Translations under genes and position numbers: made by a program
The notes under the pieces: model-generated
The model's input: only the letters and a program-made list of their open reading frames with translations
The model's database searches: none
Told to the model about the DNA's origin: nothing
Shown here: positions 1 to 9,314 of the stretch, piece by piece
How the letters are laid out: every line of letters starts with the position of its first letter
Position numbering within the stretch: the first letter of the stretch is position 1
From: Myroides marinus
GTDB taxonomy: Bacteria; Bacteroidota; Bacteroidia; Flavobacteriales; Flavobacteriaceae
DNA length: 64,000 bases
Assembly: GCF_900109075.1 (NCBI RefSeq)
Contig: NZ_FNYS01000007.1
Span: 1 to 64,000 of the forward strand
Direction of reading: 5' to 3'

Positions 1-94
1 TATAAATGTGATACTCTGAATATTTATTTACAAATTGTCTAACAACATGGGATCCAATAAACCCAGCCCCCCCTGTAATTACTATCTTTTTCAT
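1..94 (-). CDS. rfbB: dTDP-glucose 4,6-dehydratase, N-terminal fragment (cut by window start)
   Basis: Only the first 31 codons are inside the window; the ATG is at 94. The peptide begins MKKIVITGGAGFIGSHVVRQ, the Rossmann NAD-binding motif TGGxGFIG of extended short-chain dehydrogenases. The N-terminus is typical of RfbB, which converts dTDP-glucose to the 4-keto-6-deoxy sugar for surface polysaccharides. Codons 8-10 contain a run of seven G. The divergent glycosyltransferase next door fits a polysaccharide locus. Another sugar-nucleotide epimerase (for example GalE) is possible because only the cofactor site is visible. Confidence 0.7.
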   Translation of the reverse strand, partial: MKKIVITGGAGFIGSHVVRQFVNKYSEYHIY

Positions 95-423
95 TTAACT
101 AATTATAATACATTAATTCATTTAGATACAAATAACCTTTACTACAAAATACTCTCAGATCACTTATGACTGTTAAGATTGTCAACAAATTTAAGTCTTT
201 ACTCTTAAAAACACTATTCAATTTGAATAAACTTAGTAAATAGCTTGTTTTAATTAATCAACATTTGTCTTTTTATATACTATATTAGACATCTATACTA
301 GATAATAATGAAAGCATTAACAAGTCTTTTAAAAATAATTAATCATTCTTACTTTCATTCCTTTCAAATACTTTATACCTTTAACGAAAATTAGTTACTC
401 AGTATTTTAATATAATACTTTCT
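95..423. other. Divergent intergenic region, no gene seen
   Basis: This 329-bp AT-rich stretch separates the divergent rfbB and glycosyltransferase starts. It has no convincing ORF or hairpin. It must hold both promoters, but I could not pick a clear TTG-N19-TAnnTTTG match. Confidence 0.5.
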
Positions 424-1350
424 ATGGAAAAAACCCCATTGATATCTGTCATCATTCCAGTATATAATGTACAAGATTATGTTGCAGAATGTTTAGATTC
501 TATTATTAACCAATCCTATCAAAATCTCGAAATCATAGTTGTCAATGATGGTTCAAAAGACAACTCCGCTCTAATTTGCAAAGAATATGCTCTTAAAGAT
601 GCTAGAATCTTATTCCTAGAGAAAGAAAATGGAGGACTTTCTTCTGCTCGTAATCTTGGTTTAGATCATGCTACTGGAGATTTCATTTCATTCATTGATT
701 CAGATGACTTCATTGATCATCATTATTTTGAAATTCTTTTCAAAAACTTAGACGATAATGATTTTATTTTTTGTGATGCAACTTATTATATAACAGGTTC
801 CCCTGTTCTTTCATCTTATTTGAATAAGAGCAATAAAGTAAAATCTATATCATTTACATCACTAGAATTACTAAAAGCTTTTAATAATTTTAAAAGACCA
901 TTAGTAATTGTTTCATGGGGTAAACTTTTTAAAAAAGAAATATGGGAAGATTTACGATATCCACATGGGAAATATCATGAAGATGAGGCCACAGTCCATC
1001 ATTTTATTGATAAATCTAAAAAAATAAAATATATTGATTTACCATTGTATTACTATAGACAAGATAGATGTGGAAGTATAACCAATTCAATAAATTATAC
1101 CAAAATAAATGACTATTATCAAGCTTGTCTTGAAAGAGAAGAATTTTTCTTAAAAAAAGGAATGATCAATGAGGCTAACGAAGTATATAACAATGGAAAA
1201 AGTTATCTTATAAGAAAAAGAATGAGATTTAATATTGATAAAGATCAAATAACTATAGCTTCTATATTAAGTGATAAAAAACTATTTCTATCAACTAAAC
1301 TTGAACTAATCTTCAAGTTCCTTTTTGGAAAAAAACAAAAACAAGCTTAA
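424..1350 (+). CDS. Family 2 glycosyltransferase
   Basis: A 308-residue GT-A fold glycosyltransferase that transfers a sugar from a nucleotide sugar to a surface polysaccharide or lipid acceptor at the inner face of the membrane. The N-terminus shows the classic GT2 series: SVIIPVYNVQDYV (residues 8-20), VVNDGSKDNS, GGLSSARNLGL and the DxD-containing ATGDFISFIDSDD (about residues 83-95). No transmembrane segment is evident. The ATG at 424 directly precedes the conserved strand. It is divergent from the partial rfbB and ends in a shared bidirectional terminator. Acceptor and donor cannot be told from sequence. Confidence 0.9.
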   Translation: MEKTPLISVIIPVYNVQDYVAECLDSIINQSYQNLEIIVVNDGSKDNSALICKEYALKDARILFLEKENGGLSSARNLGLDHATGDFISFIDSDDFIDHHYFEILFKNLDDNDFIFCDATYYITGSPVLSSYLNKSNKVKSISFTSLELLKAFNNFKRPLVIVSWGKLFKKEIWEDLRYPHGKYHEDEATVHHFIDKSKKIKYIDLPLYYYRQDRCGSITNSINYTKINDYYQACLEREEFFLKKGMINEANEVYNNGKSYLIRKRMRFNIDKDQITIASILSDKKLFLSTKLELIFKFLFGKKQKQA

Positions 1351-1372
1351 TATAGCTATTCTTAATAAAGAA

Positions 1373-1403
1373 AAGTGGCTACTCCATTACAGAGTAGCCA
1401 CTT
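1373..1403. terminator. Bidirectional terminator, also a dispersed repeat
   Basis: A perfect 12-bp stem (AAGTGGCTACTC / GAGTAGCCACTT) with a 7-nt loop lies between two convergent genes. An inverted near-copy sits at 20673-20701 (see findings). Confidence 0.85.
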
Positions 1404-1430
1404 CCTAATTATAATAGATGAGCTTTGATT

Positions 1431-2459
1431 TTACAATTGAATCTTACTAACAGTATCACCATTAGTATCTATCTGAGCTTCTTGTCCTTCTACTTTAGGC
1501 ATACGTTTCGTCTTATTTGTAACATATGCAACACCTGTATTTTTATTTACAGCTACAGTATTAGGATGACTTCCCGTTTCTAATTCTTTTACGATTTCAT
1601 AAGATTTACCATCTACAATAACCGTTTTACCACCTTCTCTATTTGCTAAAATGATTTTATCTTGTTTTGGAAGGTAATTTACTCCTAGAGAACCTCCTTT
1701 AAACTTGATTACTTTAAGTAACTCACCACTATCCGCATTTAATACAGTCAACCCTGTAGAAGAGTTCGTAACAAATAATCTTCTTCCTGATTCATCAATA
1801 GACACGTTAATTGGGCTTTCTCCTCCAGAAGCGAACTTCTTAATCACTTTTTTGCTTTGTGGATCAATAATAGCTACTTCATTTGTTCCCATATTCACAG
1901 CATATAACTTCTTCGTTTTAGTGTCAAAAGTTAATCCTGCTGTAAAAATTCCTGTATTGTCAATGTATCCTTTTAATTCATCTTTATTTCCATCAATGAT
2001 CCACACTTTACCATCTTCTTGCGTATCTGAAGCATAGATAGTATTCGTTTTTTCATCAATAGCAATCTCTCTATTATGCCCACTTTCATTAGTTCCTTGA
2101 ATTACTTTAGTAGCCCCTGTTTTTAGATCCAATACTGTTACAGCATTTGTAATTGTATTAGTTCCGTAAACTTTTTGAGAAGTCTCATTCACTGCAATCC
2201 CAAATACTGGGTTTCCATTCACACTGTATTCTTTCTCTACAGATAGATCATTCCCATTAAGTTTAAAGATTGTTCCCTCTTTAGTTTTAAAGTCAAGTAC
2301 AGAAGCAACATATACTCCATTGTCCTTACTGTTATAAGTTACCTCATACAGTCCTTTACCTACTTGCTTATTCTTATCTATAGATTGTGCTGTAGCAGTT
2401 GTTCCTATTGCTGCTAATACTGTAGCACTGAAAAATGTTAGTGATTTAATATATCTCAT
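1431..2459 (-). CDS. Secreted YncE/YVTN-type beta-propeller protein
   Basis: A 342-residue protein with a cleavable signal peptide (about residues 1-24, ending TATAQS). The rest is repeated 40-45 residue blades of the YVTN kind, with segments such as NETSQKVYGTNTITNAVTVL and GVAYVTNKT, so a seven-bladed propeller in the periplasm is likely. E. coli YncE, a Fur-regulated relative of unknown biochemical role, is the best-known family member. It is the last gene of the receptor/DUF4374/esterase operon, only 11 bp after the esterase, so a role in handling iron complexes is inferred. Substrate unknown. Confidence 0.85.
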   Translation of the reverse strand: MRYIKSLTFFSATVLAAIGTTATAQSIDKNKQVGKGLYEVTYNSKDNGVYVASVLDFKTKEGTIFKLNGNDLSVEKEYSVNGNPVFGIAVNETSQKVYGTNTITNAVTVLDLKTGATKVIQGTNESGHNREIAIDEKTNTIYASDTQEDGKVWIIDGNKDELKGYIDNTGIFTAGLTFDTKTKKLYAVNMGTNEVAIIDPQSKKVIKKFASGGESPINVSIDESGRRLFVTNSSTGLTVLNADSGELLKVIKFKGGSLGVNYLPKQDKIILANREGGKTVIVDGKSYEIVKELETGSHPNTVAVNKNTGVAYVTNKTKRMPKVEGQEAQIDTNGDTVSKIQL

Positions 2460-2470
2460 AATTGTTATGG

Positions 2471-3649
2471 TTAAAAATTATTACTTTCTGTTTTGATCAT
2501 CCAATTGAAAGCTTGTTGCCAATACCAAGCTCCGTGCTTTCCTTTTGGATTAATATTTAATTGATGATTTAATTTTAATCTTCCTTGATTAGTCTCTAGA
2601 AACCTCAAGATATCCTCATCCATCTTCACTACTTTTCCATCTCCTTTCTTTCTATTTTCTCTTCCTCCTCCATAGATATAATACTTTTGTTGTTGTATTT
2701 TATCTAATTGAGTAGATGTTAAGCTAGCTACATACTTGTCTAAATTCTCATCGTCTTGCCAAATAGATGGAGAGAATACACCAACCTTTCCAAACGTTTC
2801 AGGATAAGTCAATCCTGCATATAGTGATATCAAACCGCCTAAGGATCCTCCTGCTATTCCAGTGTACTTAACCTCTTTCTTTGTTCTATATGTTGCGTCG
2901 ATATATGGTTTCAACGTTTTAACTACAAACGCAATATACTGCTGTCCTTCTACTTTTGGATTTTTCTGCGTAGAAAAGAAAGAATACTCGACCTCTCTCA
3001 AATTCTTTTCATAGTCATGATCGATGCCAACTATGATATATTGATCTCCATACTGCTCTATTGTCTCATCTACTTCCCATTCTACAGGCCCTAGCCTACC
3101 TTCAGATGTAGCTTCATCAAATAAATCTTGACCATCGTGCATATACCATACTGGATATTCTTTATGACTAGATTCATAATCCTTAGGCAAGTATATACGT
3201 ATATCTCTCACCCTATTAAGCTCAGGCATATAGAAGTTCTTTAGAACAATCAAATCATCAGGAGCGGTAGAGGCTTTAAACTGATCTCTCCAAGCAGGAA
3301 TTGTATTGTGTAATATTGTATCGTTAGTAATTACTACATCATGTAGATTAACTAACCTTCCTTCATTAGATGACTCTAATGATTGCCAAGTTCCTCTTGT
3401 GAATTTATATTCAAGTACTCCATGTGGAATATTCTCTACCTCGATAGTATATAGATTAGCAACCTGACTATCACGTTGTAGTAAATACCTCTCATCTTGA
3501 GGATTCCACTGATTAAAATTCCCTGTTAGATAAATACGTTCATCTGTATGAGCAAAATCTTCTACTGATACTTCAAACCTTACTTTATAACTATTTTGTG
3601 CTTGCATACTCATAACCATCATTAAAACAATAAACACATATTTCTTCAT
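2471..3649 (-). CDS. Secreted alpha/beta esterase, enterochelin-esterase-like
   Basis: A 392-residue protein with a signal peptide (residues 1-17). An N-terminal beta-sandwich resembles carbohydrate-binding family 48/20 domains (YLTGNFNQWNPQDERYLL), as in Fes-type esterases. An esterase-D/Fes-like hydrolase domain follows: the nucleophile elbow is GGSLGGL and the probable catalytic His lies in NPKGKHGAWYW. Fes/IroE enzymes hydrolyse catecholate siderophore esters. Its place between a DUF4374 lipoprotein and a YncE-like propeller behind a TonB receptor supports a periplasmic or surface siderophore esterase. The alternative is a carbohydrate ester hydrolase. Confidence 0.85.
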   Translation of the reverse strand: MKKYVFIVLMMVMSMQAQNSYKVRFEVSVEDFAHTDERIYLTGNFNQWNPQDERYLLQRDSQVANLYTIEVENIPHGVLEYKFTRGTWQSLESSNEGRLVNLHDVVITNDTILHNTIPAWRDQFKASTAPDDLIVLKNFYMPELNRVRDIRIYLPKDYESSHKEYPVWYMHDGQDLFDEATSEGRLGPVEWEVDETIEQYGDQYIIVGIDHDYEKNLREVEYSFFSTQKNPKVEGQQYIAFVVKTLKPYIDATYRTKKEVKYTGIAGGSLGGLISLYAGLTYPETFGKVGVFSPSIWQDDENLDKYVASLTSTQLDKIQQQKYYIYGGGRENRKKGDGKVVKMDEDILRFLETNQGRLKLNHQLNINPKGKHGAWYWQQAFNWMIKTESNNF

Positions 3650-3659
3650 CGAATTCTAA

Positions 3660-4949
3660 TTATAACTTATCAACTTTAAACAATCCTTGAGGTTTTCCTC
3701 CTTTTTGAATTTCGATAGAAGGCGTAGCTTTTAATAGATCGTTTGACAATTCATAGTAACCTAATTTCGTGTCATTTACTACACGTATAAACTTCTTATT
3801 ATCTATCTTAGATACACCTAAAGCAGCAGCAGGTGTTTCTACTAATGTTACTCCTTCAATTTCAATAGGTGTAACTGTTTTAGTCTTAATATCGATTACC
3901 ACATACTTCCAGATAGGCGTTAAGTTTATCGTCTGTGGATTAGTTAATGGCACATCATTTACTAAAGTTACTATCTTACCTTTCTCTACATAGATAGTTG
4001 AGAATTTACCTGAAGACACATTGCTGAACATGGTATTAAAATCTAACTCCCATGTTTGGTCTACCTCATTTGAATTGTTTTTAATACGAGCTATCTTAGA
4101 TTGATCTCCTAAACCACCTGTTTTAATACCTTGACATACGAAATACAAATCTTTGTTTTCGTCAAAATAGTATAGAGGATTCTCATCTACGAAAGCGATA
4201 TTACCAGTATTCTTAACACTAGTATCTCCAATCCACTTACCATTAGTCAAATCAATAACTGCTATATGTACATCTTTAGACACTCCATCAAACATTCCAC
4301 CTTGAGCTCCTTGATTTTTACCGAATGTGATATCAGCATATAACTTATTCCCATTGATAGCTAAGAAATGTTGCCCTATTGCTTTAAAGTTTACTCCTTG
4401 TAGATTTAACTTCATTTCTAGAGCATTAATCTGATCTGTATAGTCTCCTAGCATTCCTTTTTTTGCCATTCCTACAGGATCAAATATCTGTATCTGTGTA
4501 GGCTGAGCTCCTTCAAAGTAATAACCTGTAGTATAATCATTAGTCAAGGTAAAGTTTCCTGATCCAGCTATCTTAGGTTCTACAGCTATACTCTTAGTTG
4601 TATAAAACCCTTTCTCATCAAATACAAACTGCCCTAATACTCTCGAATTATTATCGTCAAACATTCTATACACGCGATTACCATACTGGCGGTAACCTCC
4701 CATTCCTCCGGTTGCAGTAGTATTTCCTGTTGCATTATCTATTGCCCCTTTAGGTAACGTGTTATATGCTTTTAAGAAACCATTTTTAATAGGTCCTTTT
4801 CCTTCCGATAAAGTCATTAAAAAGTATTGACTCTGTTTTACCTCAGGATCTATAGGTGTTACAGGACTATTGTCATCAGATGAAGAACAAGATGTCATCG
4901 TTAATGCAAAAGCAAATGACAGTGATAATAGTGGTTTTATAAGCTTCAT
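3660..4949 (-). CDS. DUF4374 surface lipoprotein (XusB-like)
   Basis: A 429-residue lipoprotein. The signal ends at the lipobox TMTSC (Cys21), followed by SSSDDN, an acidic motif like the lipoprotein export signals that send Bacteroidota lipoproteins to the cell surface. The body is beta-rich with a glycine-rich stretch near residues 76-90 and reads as a DUF4374 protein. From memory, Bacteroides XusB, which binds xenosiderophores beside the TonB receptor XusA, belongs to this family; that link is recalled, not tested. It lies 1 bp after the receptor stop, so translation may be coupled. Ligand unknown. Confidence 0.8.
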   Translation of the reverse strand: MKLIKPLLSLSFAFALTMTSCSSSDDNSPVTPIDPEVKQSQYFLMTLSEGKGPIKNGFLKAYNTLPKGAIDNATGNTTATGGMGGYRQYGNRVYRMFDDNNSRVLGQFVFDEKGFYTTKSIAVEPKIAGSGNFTLTNDYTTGYYFEGAQPTQIQIFDPVGMAKKGMLGDYTDQINALEMKLNLQGVNFKAIGQHFLAINGNKLYADITFGKNQGAQGGMFDGVSKDVHIAVIDLTNGKWIGDTSVKNTGNIAFVDENPLYYFDENKDLYFVCQGIKTGGLGDQSKIARIKNNSNEVDQTWELDFNTMFSNVSSGKFSTIYVEKGKIVTLVNDVPLTNPQTINLTPIWKYVVIDIKTKTVTPIEIEGVTLVETPAAALGVSKIDNKKFIRVVNDTKLGYYELSNDLLKATPSIEIQKGGKPQGLFKVDKL

Positions 4950-4950
4950 G

Positions 4951-7317
4951 TTAATTTAGTTTATAGTTAAGTTTTAAATAGATACTTCTTCCTGCTTTTT
5001 GTATTTTAAAATAATCGTATAAGTCTTGATTTAATAAATTTCGAACCTCAACTCCTACAGATATTCCATCTTTTTTTAGTTCATATAATGTTCCCAGAGT
5101 TAGAGAAGTTTGGTCAGGTACAATGTTTTTCACATCACCTTTGCTCTTTCCAAATAATCCTAAGAAACCATCTGGTTCCATTGACTTATCAATAGGCTGA
5201 ATATAGAACTCACGTACAAAGTTTAAATTAGCATAAGCTGTTAATCGATCTTGTTTACTGATAACATTATCAAACTTAGCTTCTGCTCCTACGTTTGCAA
5301 AGAAATATGGGATATTAGGTACGCGATTGCCTTTTAGCCATTTATCTGCAGCTTGTTTAAACTCGCCATATCGGATACTCTGCCAAGTAAAGTTTCCATA
5401 AAATTTATAATGCTTTGCTACTTTTAGGCTAAGATCTCCTTCAAATCCATAACCATTTGCTTTTTCTTTATTCACGTAAACAGAGAGAGGTGGGTTACCC
5501 GAAACTAAAACAACTATATCTTTTGTATGTCTGAAAAAACTATTAAAACTATACTGGAAGTTACCCACCTCTTTCTCTATTCCTAAATTTAAATTGACAC
5601 TCTGTTCTGGCTTTAAGTTAAAATTAGATGCTATAAAAATATAGTCCCCAAATAACTCTGTGTATCCTGGTAATCTTCTGGCATCTTCTATAGAAAATCG
5701 AAGATTTAATTGATCGTTTAACTTATACTTTAATCCTAATGCCCATCCAAGAGCATTGTCTGACACCTCGTGAATATCTCTAGCTGATAAGTCTACATTA
5801 CTCGCCGTATTTAATCCTCTACTCGAATAATTATACAACTTCATGATTGCATTAGTCTCTAGCTTAGTACCCAACCACTGACTAGTTATCCCTACCGCTA
5901 ATACATTCTTTTTATATCGAGTAGGCAATTCTATCACAGTTTGATTTAAATCTTGTATCACTCGTCCATAAGGATCATTACCTTCGCGTTTAGTATAGTT
6001 ATAGGTATTGTTTAACCACAACTGATGTGAAGGATTTATCTTATATCCTATTAAAGTTCGAGAAGTAAAGAAAGTCATATCTATATCCGCATCCATAGGC
6101 ATATCTCCCTCTCCTCTATACCCTCTCGGTGTGAACTCCCCAAGCCAATTATACCTTCCCTTTAGCGTATCTATCGCTTGTGATTTTACTACGTTATAAG
6201 AAAGAAACTGATCTATCGAAAGTTTGTCGTTAAATAACTGCTTTTTATATCTCAGTGTTGGAATAACACTGTGTTGTTTATCTTGAATACCTCCATAAGG
6301 AACAGCCATTGAAGTAGGGCTATTCTGAAGTTGTTTGTCTATGTTATAGTAGCTAAGTCCTAACTCTACCTTATCTGTCCACGATAGATTATTAACCCCT
6401 ACATAAGCATTAGCATAGAAGTGTTTATAGCGATTGTGAAACAACCTTACTTTACTATGTGTCTTTGTCAGTTCAGTATCTGGATTGTTTATTTTATAGT
6501 CATTATCTGAATAATTATAAAATACCTCACCACCTGCATACAGATGATCATTAAAATTATAATGCCCTCTAACAGCTGAACGTACTGTATTAAAAGAGCC
6601 ATATTCTACAGAAGCTCTTAACTGATTGGCTTGTACATTAGAAGAAACTAGATTAACTGCTCCCCCCAAAGCATCACTTGCAAGATGCACAGGAATAACC
6701 CCCTTATACACCTCTACTTTATCTAGAACATCTAGTGGTACATTCGACAAATTATAGCCTTGTCCTAAATAATTTAGTGGAATACCATCTTTAAAAAAGC
6801 GTATTGCATTCCCTTGAAAACCGTTTAAGTTAATACTCATTTCTGACCCCAGTCCTCCTCCTTGCCTCACACGTACTCCTGTGGTTTTATTCATCATGTC
6901 GTTTAGAGAAGTAGGACGTAGTACCTCACTCTTAGTATCTACTGTAACAGCGCGAATAATCCCTCTATTGCTATTCTTCTGCTCGTCTTTAGTTTGTACT
7001 ATAATATCTGACAATACAGTATTATCTACCTCTAAATAAAAAGAGTTCATAATTAAATCTACAGTAGCATATGTCTGTAAAACACTGCGATAATTATCAG
7101 CGAAGATTTGCAACGTGTAATCATCCTCTATCTTCAAGTCAAACTGTACTCTTCCTAGATTATCTGTTTTCTGTTGTTGATCATTGATACTAACAACAGC
7201 ATTTTTTATCACTTGATTATTGTAATCTCTAATGATAATACTCTTTCTTACCTGTGCCCACCCTAAGGATGTAGCAGCAATGGTCATCAGCAATGTAAAC
7301 TTAGAAAGTGCTCTCAC
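4951..7317 (-). CDS. TonB-dependent outer-membrane receptor (probable siderophore receptor)
   Basis: A 788-residue receptor for energy-driven uptake across the outer membrane. The order is signal peptide (1-21), a carboxypeptidase-like regulatory domain (about 25-95), a plug (about 120-225, with RQGGGLGSEMSINLNGFQGN and VEVYKGVIPVHLASDALGGA), then a 22-strand-type barrel ending YLKLNYKLN. It lacks the SusC-specific long N-terminal extension, and the size fits siderophore or heme receptors. It heads a four-gene operon with a DUF4374 lipoprotein, an enterochelin-esterase-like enzyme and a YncE-like propeller. A promoter flanked by palindromes lies upstream. The ligand is inferred to be a ferric siderophore. 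Confidence 0.9.
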   Translation of the reverse strand: MRALSKFTLLMTIAATSLGWAQVRKSIIIRDYNNQVIKNAVVSINDQQQKTDNLGRVQFDLKIEDDYTLQIFADNYRSVLQTYATVDLIMNSFYLEVDNTVLSDIIVQTKDEQKNSNRGIIRAVTVDTKSEVLRPTSLNDMMNKTTGVRVRQGGGLGSEMSINLNGFQGNAIRFFKDGIPLNYLGQGYNLSNVPLDVLDKVEVYKGVIPVHLASDALGGAVNLVSSNVQANQLRASVEYGSFNTVRSAVRGHYNFNDHLYAGGEVFYNYSDNDYKINNPDTELTKTHSKVRLFHNRYKHFYANAYVGVNNLSWTDKVELGLSYYNIDKQLQNSPTSMAVPYGGIQDKQHSVIPTLRYKKQLFNDKLSIDQFLSYNVVKSQAIDTLKGRYNWLGEFTPRGYRGEGDMPMDADIDMTFFTSRTLIGYKINPSHQLWLNNTYNYTKREGNDPYGRVIQDLNQTVIELPTRYKKNVLAVGITSQWLGTKLETNAIMKLYNYSSRGLNTASNVDLSARDIHEVSDNALGWALGLKYKLNDQLNLRFSIEDARRLPGYTELFGDYIFIASNFNLKPEQSVNLNLGIEKEVGNFQYSFNSFFRHTKDIVVLVSGNPPLSVYVNKEKANGYGFEGDLSLKVAKHYKFYGNFTWQSIRYGEFKQAADKWLKGNRVPNIPYFFANVGAEAKFDNVISKQDRLTAYANLNFVREFYIQPIDKSMEPDGFLGLFGKSKGDVKNIVPDQTSLTLGTLYELKKDGISVGVEVRNLLNQDLYDYFKIQKAGRSIYLKLNYKLN

Positions 7318-7329
7318 TTGTTATTTATA

Positions 7330-7344
7330 ATTATTTTAAATAAT
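7330..7344. promoter_or_regulatory. Candidate Fur-type operator (7-1-7 palindrome)
   Basis: ATTATTT-T-AAATAAT is a perfect 7-1-7 inverted repeat, the geometry of Fur boxes, sitting over the predicted start site. A second palindrome, AGAAT-A-ATTCT at 7376-7386, overlaps the -33 element. Binding by Fur is inferred; AT-rich palindromes can arise by chance. Confidence 0.5.
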
Positions 7345-7346
7345 GA

Positions 7347-7376
7347 CAAATGTATATCATTTTACATCACTAACAA
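7347..7376 (-). promoter_or_regulatory. Bacteroidota-type promoter of the receptor operon
   Basis: On the minus strand a TTG (7374-7376) is followed after exactly 19 nt by TACATTTG (7347-7354), matching the primary sigma factor consensus TTG-N19-TAnnTTTG. Transcription should start near 7340, about 25 nt before the receptor ATG. Confidence 0.75.
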
Positions 7377-7555
7377 GAATAATTCTAAATAACAAACTAA
7401 TATGACTTATAACAAATCTAAATAATACACAATAAAGAATGATTAAAAATAAAAAGTATAGAAATAGAAAAAATATAAATCAAAATATACCATTATCAAC
7501 TAGAAATAATCTATTTAAGTTAAAGTTTAGTATCACTGTTTAACAGTTATGAAAA

Positions 7556-7585
7556 AAGCCTCGTAGTACACTAACTACAAGGCTT
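7556..7585 (-). terminator. Terminator of the kdp operon
   Basis: The stem is AAGCCT / AGGCTT plus GTAGT / ACTAC with one mismatch and a 6-nt loop. On the minus strand it is followed by TTTTTTC. It lies 25 bp after the sensor kinase stop. Confidence 0.8.
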
Positions 7586-7610
7586 ATATATTTCTTTAAT
7601 CTTTCTTACA

Positions 7611-9314
7611 CTAAAACCTCAGCACAAACTCACTTCCTACTCCATATTCACTAAGCACATTAACTGTTCCTTCTTGTGCTTCAATAATCTCTTTGCTAAT
7701 TGCAAGTCCTAATCCTGTACCTTCTCTATGTGTACCTGGCACTCTAAAATAGCGATCAAATACTTTACTTAAATACTCAGGAGGTATTCCCATACCTTCA
7801 TCTTTCACTCTTATTGTAGTTGTTTGTTCTTCTTGTTCTACACAAACCTCAACAACAGAAGAATCATGAGAATAGTTAATCGCATTAGCAATTAAGTTAG
7901 TCAACACCCAAGTTGTTTTCTCCAAGTCAATATTAATCGTTTGCAAGTTCTCAGGAAGGGCTACTTCTATTTTTATGGCCTTTTGTTCTGCCTGAATATG
8001 ATTAGCTTCAACAGCGTATTGCACAACCTGCTTTACATCAACAGGTTTCATATTCATCATTATTTTTCCACTTTCTATCTGTGTTAGATTAAGTAACTCA
8101 GATGTTATTTTTAATAAGCGACCTGCATCATCTTGAATACTATCTATTAAAGTACCCTGTTCTTCATTCAATGCACCTATTCGCTCATTTTTAAGCAATT
8201 GTAAACTCATCTTCATAGATGAGATAGGTGTCTTAAACTCATGTGAAACAGTGGCTATAAAGCGCGTCTTAGCAGCATCTAATTCTTTAAACTCAGTAAT
8301 ATTTTTCAGAATAATAACATGACCAACTAATTCTTTATGCTCTTCGCCTGTCGGAGTAATCTCAATGTGTAAAAACTGCTTATCAAAGTAATTCTCTTTC
8401 TCATTGTGAATAATCTTAAGTGGCTCTTTATCTATTTGATCAATATTTAAATCTTTCAATAACATACGCATCAGATCGTTATAAATAGCGATGTCTTTAC
8501 TATTCTTCCCTATCATCTCCTCTTCCGCCAATCCCAACACCTTGCATGCTTCTTCATTCACAAAGATCACTTGCATATTCTCGTCCAAACCAATTACTAC
8601 ATCAGACATACTATTAATCAGCGCTTCTATTCTCTTTTTCTGACGCATCAACTTAGCTAAGTGGCTACTATTGTACTCCTCTAACTTCTGAGCCATCGTA
8701 TTAAACGATTGTGCCAACTCACCAAACTCGTCATTCTTATCTAAAAACACCCTTTCTTTATAATTACTACTGGCAATCTGCTTGATACTGGCTGTCAATT
8801 TCTGAATAGGATCTGCAATATTAGAAGGTAAGTTAATAAGTAATCCCAAGGCAATCACAAAACAAGCTGTTCCAGCTATAGCAATCCATATCGTAGCTTG
8901 TATAGCTGTCTTATTGGCCAACTCACTCTTAAATTCAATTGCTTTCATATTCACTTCCATTACCTCAATCAGCCATTCTCTTATCTGTAGTAAGTCTTCT
9001 AACTTCTGTCCATTCTGTTTATAAGCTTCAAAATAAGCACGTAAGGTTATATTCATTTCCTTCTCTCCAACCTCGGTAGCATTTCCCTCTTGTTTTTTTA
9101 ATTGCTCTTCAAATTGTATCAAACGACTATCACCAGACTTATCTAATACACGTAACATACTCTTCGCATATAACAGCGAATTATAGTTGTCGTGTAAGAT
9201 ATTGCGCGTATCTAATTTTAAAAAATGGATATACACTGCTCCTATACCTCCTAAAAAGATAATCAGTGTAAATAATAAACCTAATCCTAATGTTAGTTTT
9301 GTTTTAATTCTCAT
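7611..9314 (-). CDS. HAMP-PAS sensor histidine kinase, kinase half of a split KdpD
   Basis: A 567-residue membrane kinase. There is a transmembrane helix near 8-31, a periplasmic segment, a second helix near 141-163, HAMP (about 165-215), PAS (about 230-340), HisKA with the phospho-acceptor in FIATVSHEFKTPISS, and an ATPase domain with N box LIANAINYS and glycine boxes DEGMGIP and TGLGLAI. Its start overlaps the KdpD sensor-domain gene by 4 nt (ATGA). The four-helix DUF4118 membrane part of classical KdpD is replaced by two helices plus HAMP and PAS. The likely partner is the NtrC-type regulator at 17960-19309. Confidence 0.88.
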   Translation of the reverse strand: MRIKTKLTLGLGLLFTLIIFLGGIGAVYIHFLKLDTRNILHDNYNSLLYAKSMLRVLDKSGDSRLIQFEEQLKKQEGNATEVGEKEMNITLRAYFEAYKQNGQKLEDLLQIREWLIEVMEVNMKAIEFKSELANKTAIQATIWIAIAGTACFVIALGLLINLPSNIADPIQKLTASIKQIASSNYKERVFLDKNDEFGELAQSFNTMAQKLEEYNSSHLAKLMRQKKRIEALINSMSDVVIGLDENMQVIFVNEEACKVLGLAEEEMIGKNSKDIAIYNDLMRMLLKDLNIDQIDKEPLKIIHNEKENYFDKQFLHIEITPTGEEHKELVGHVIILKNITEFKELDAAKTRFIATVSHEFKTPISSMKMSLQLLKNERIGALNEEQGTLIDSIQDDAGRLLKITSELLNLTQIESGKIMMNMKPVDVKQVVQYAVEANHIQAEQKAIKIEVALPENLQTINIDLEKTTWVLTNLIANAINYSHDSSVVEVCVEQEEQTTTIRVKDEGMGIPPEYLSKVFDRYFRVPGTHREGTGLGLAISKEIIEAQEGTVNVLSEYGVGSEFVLRF

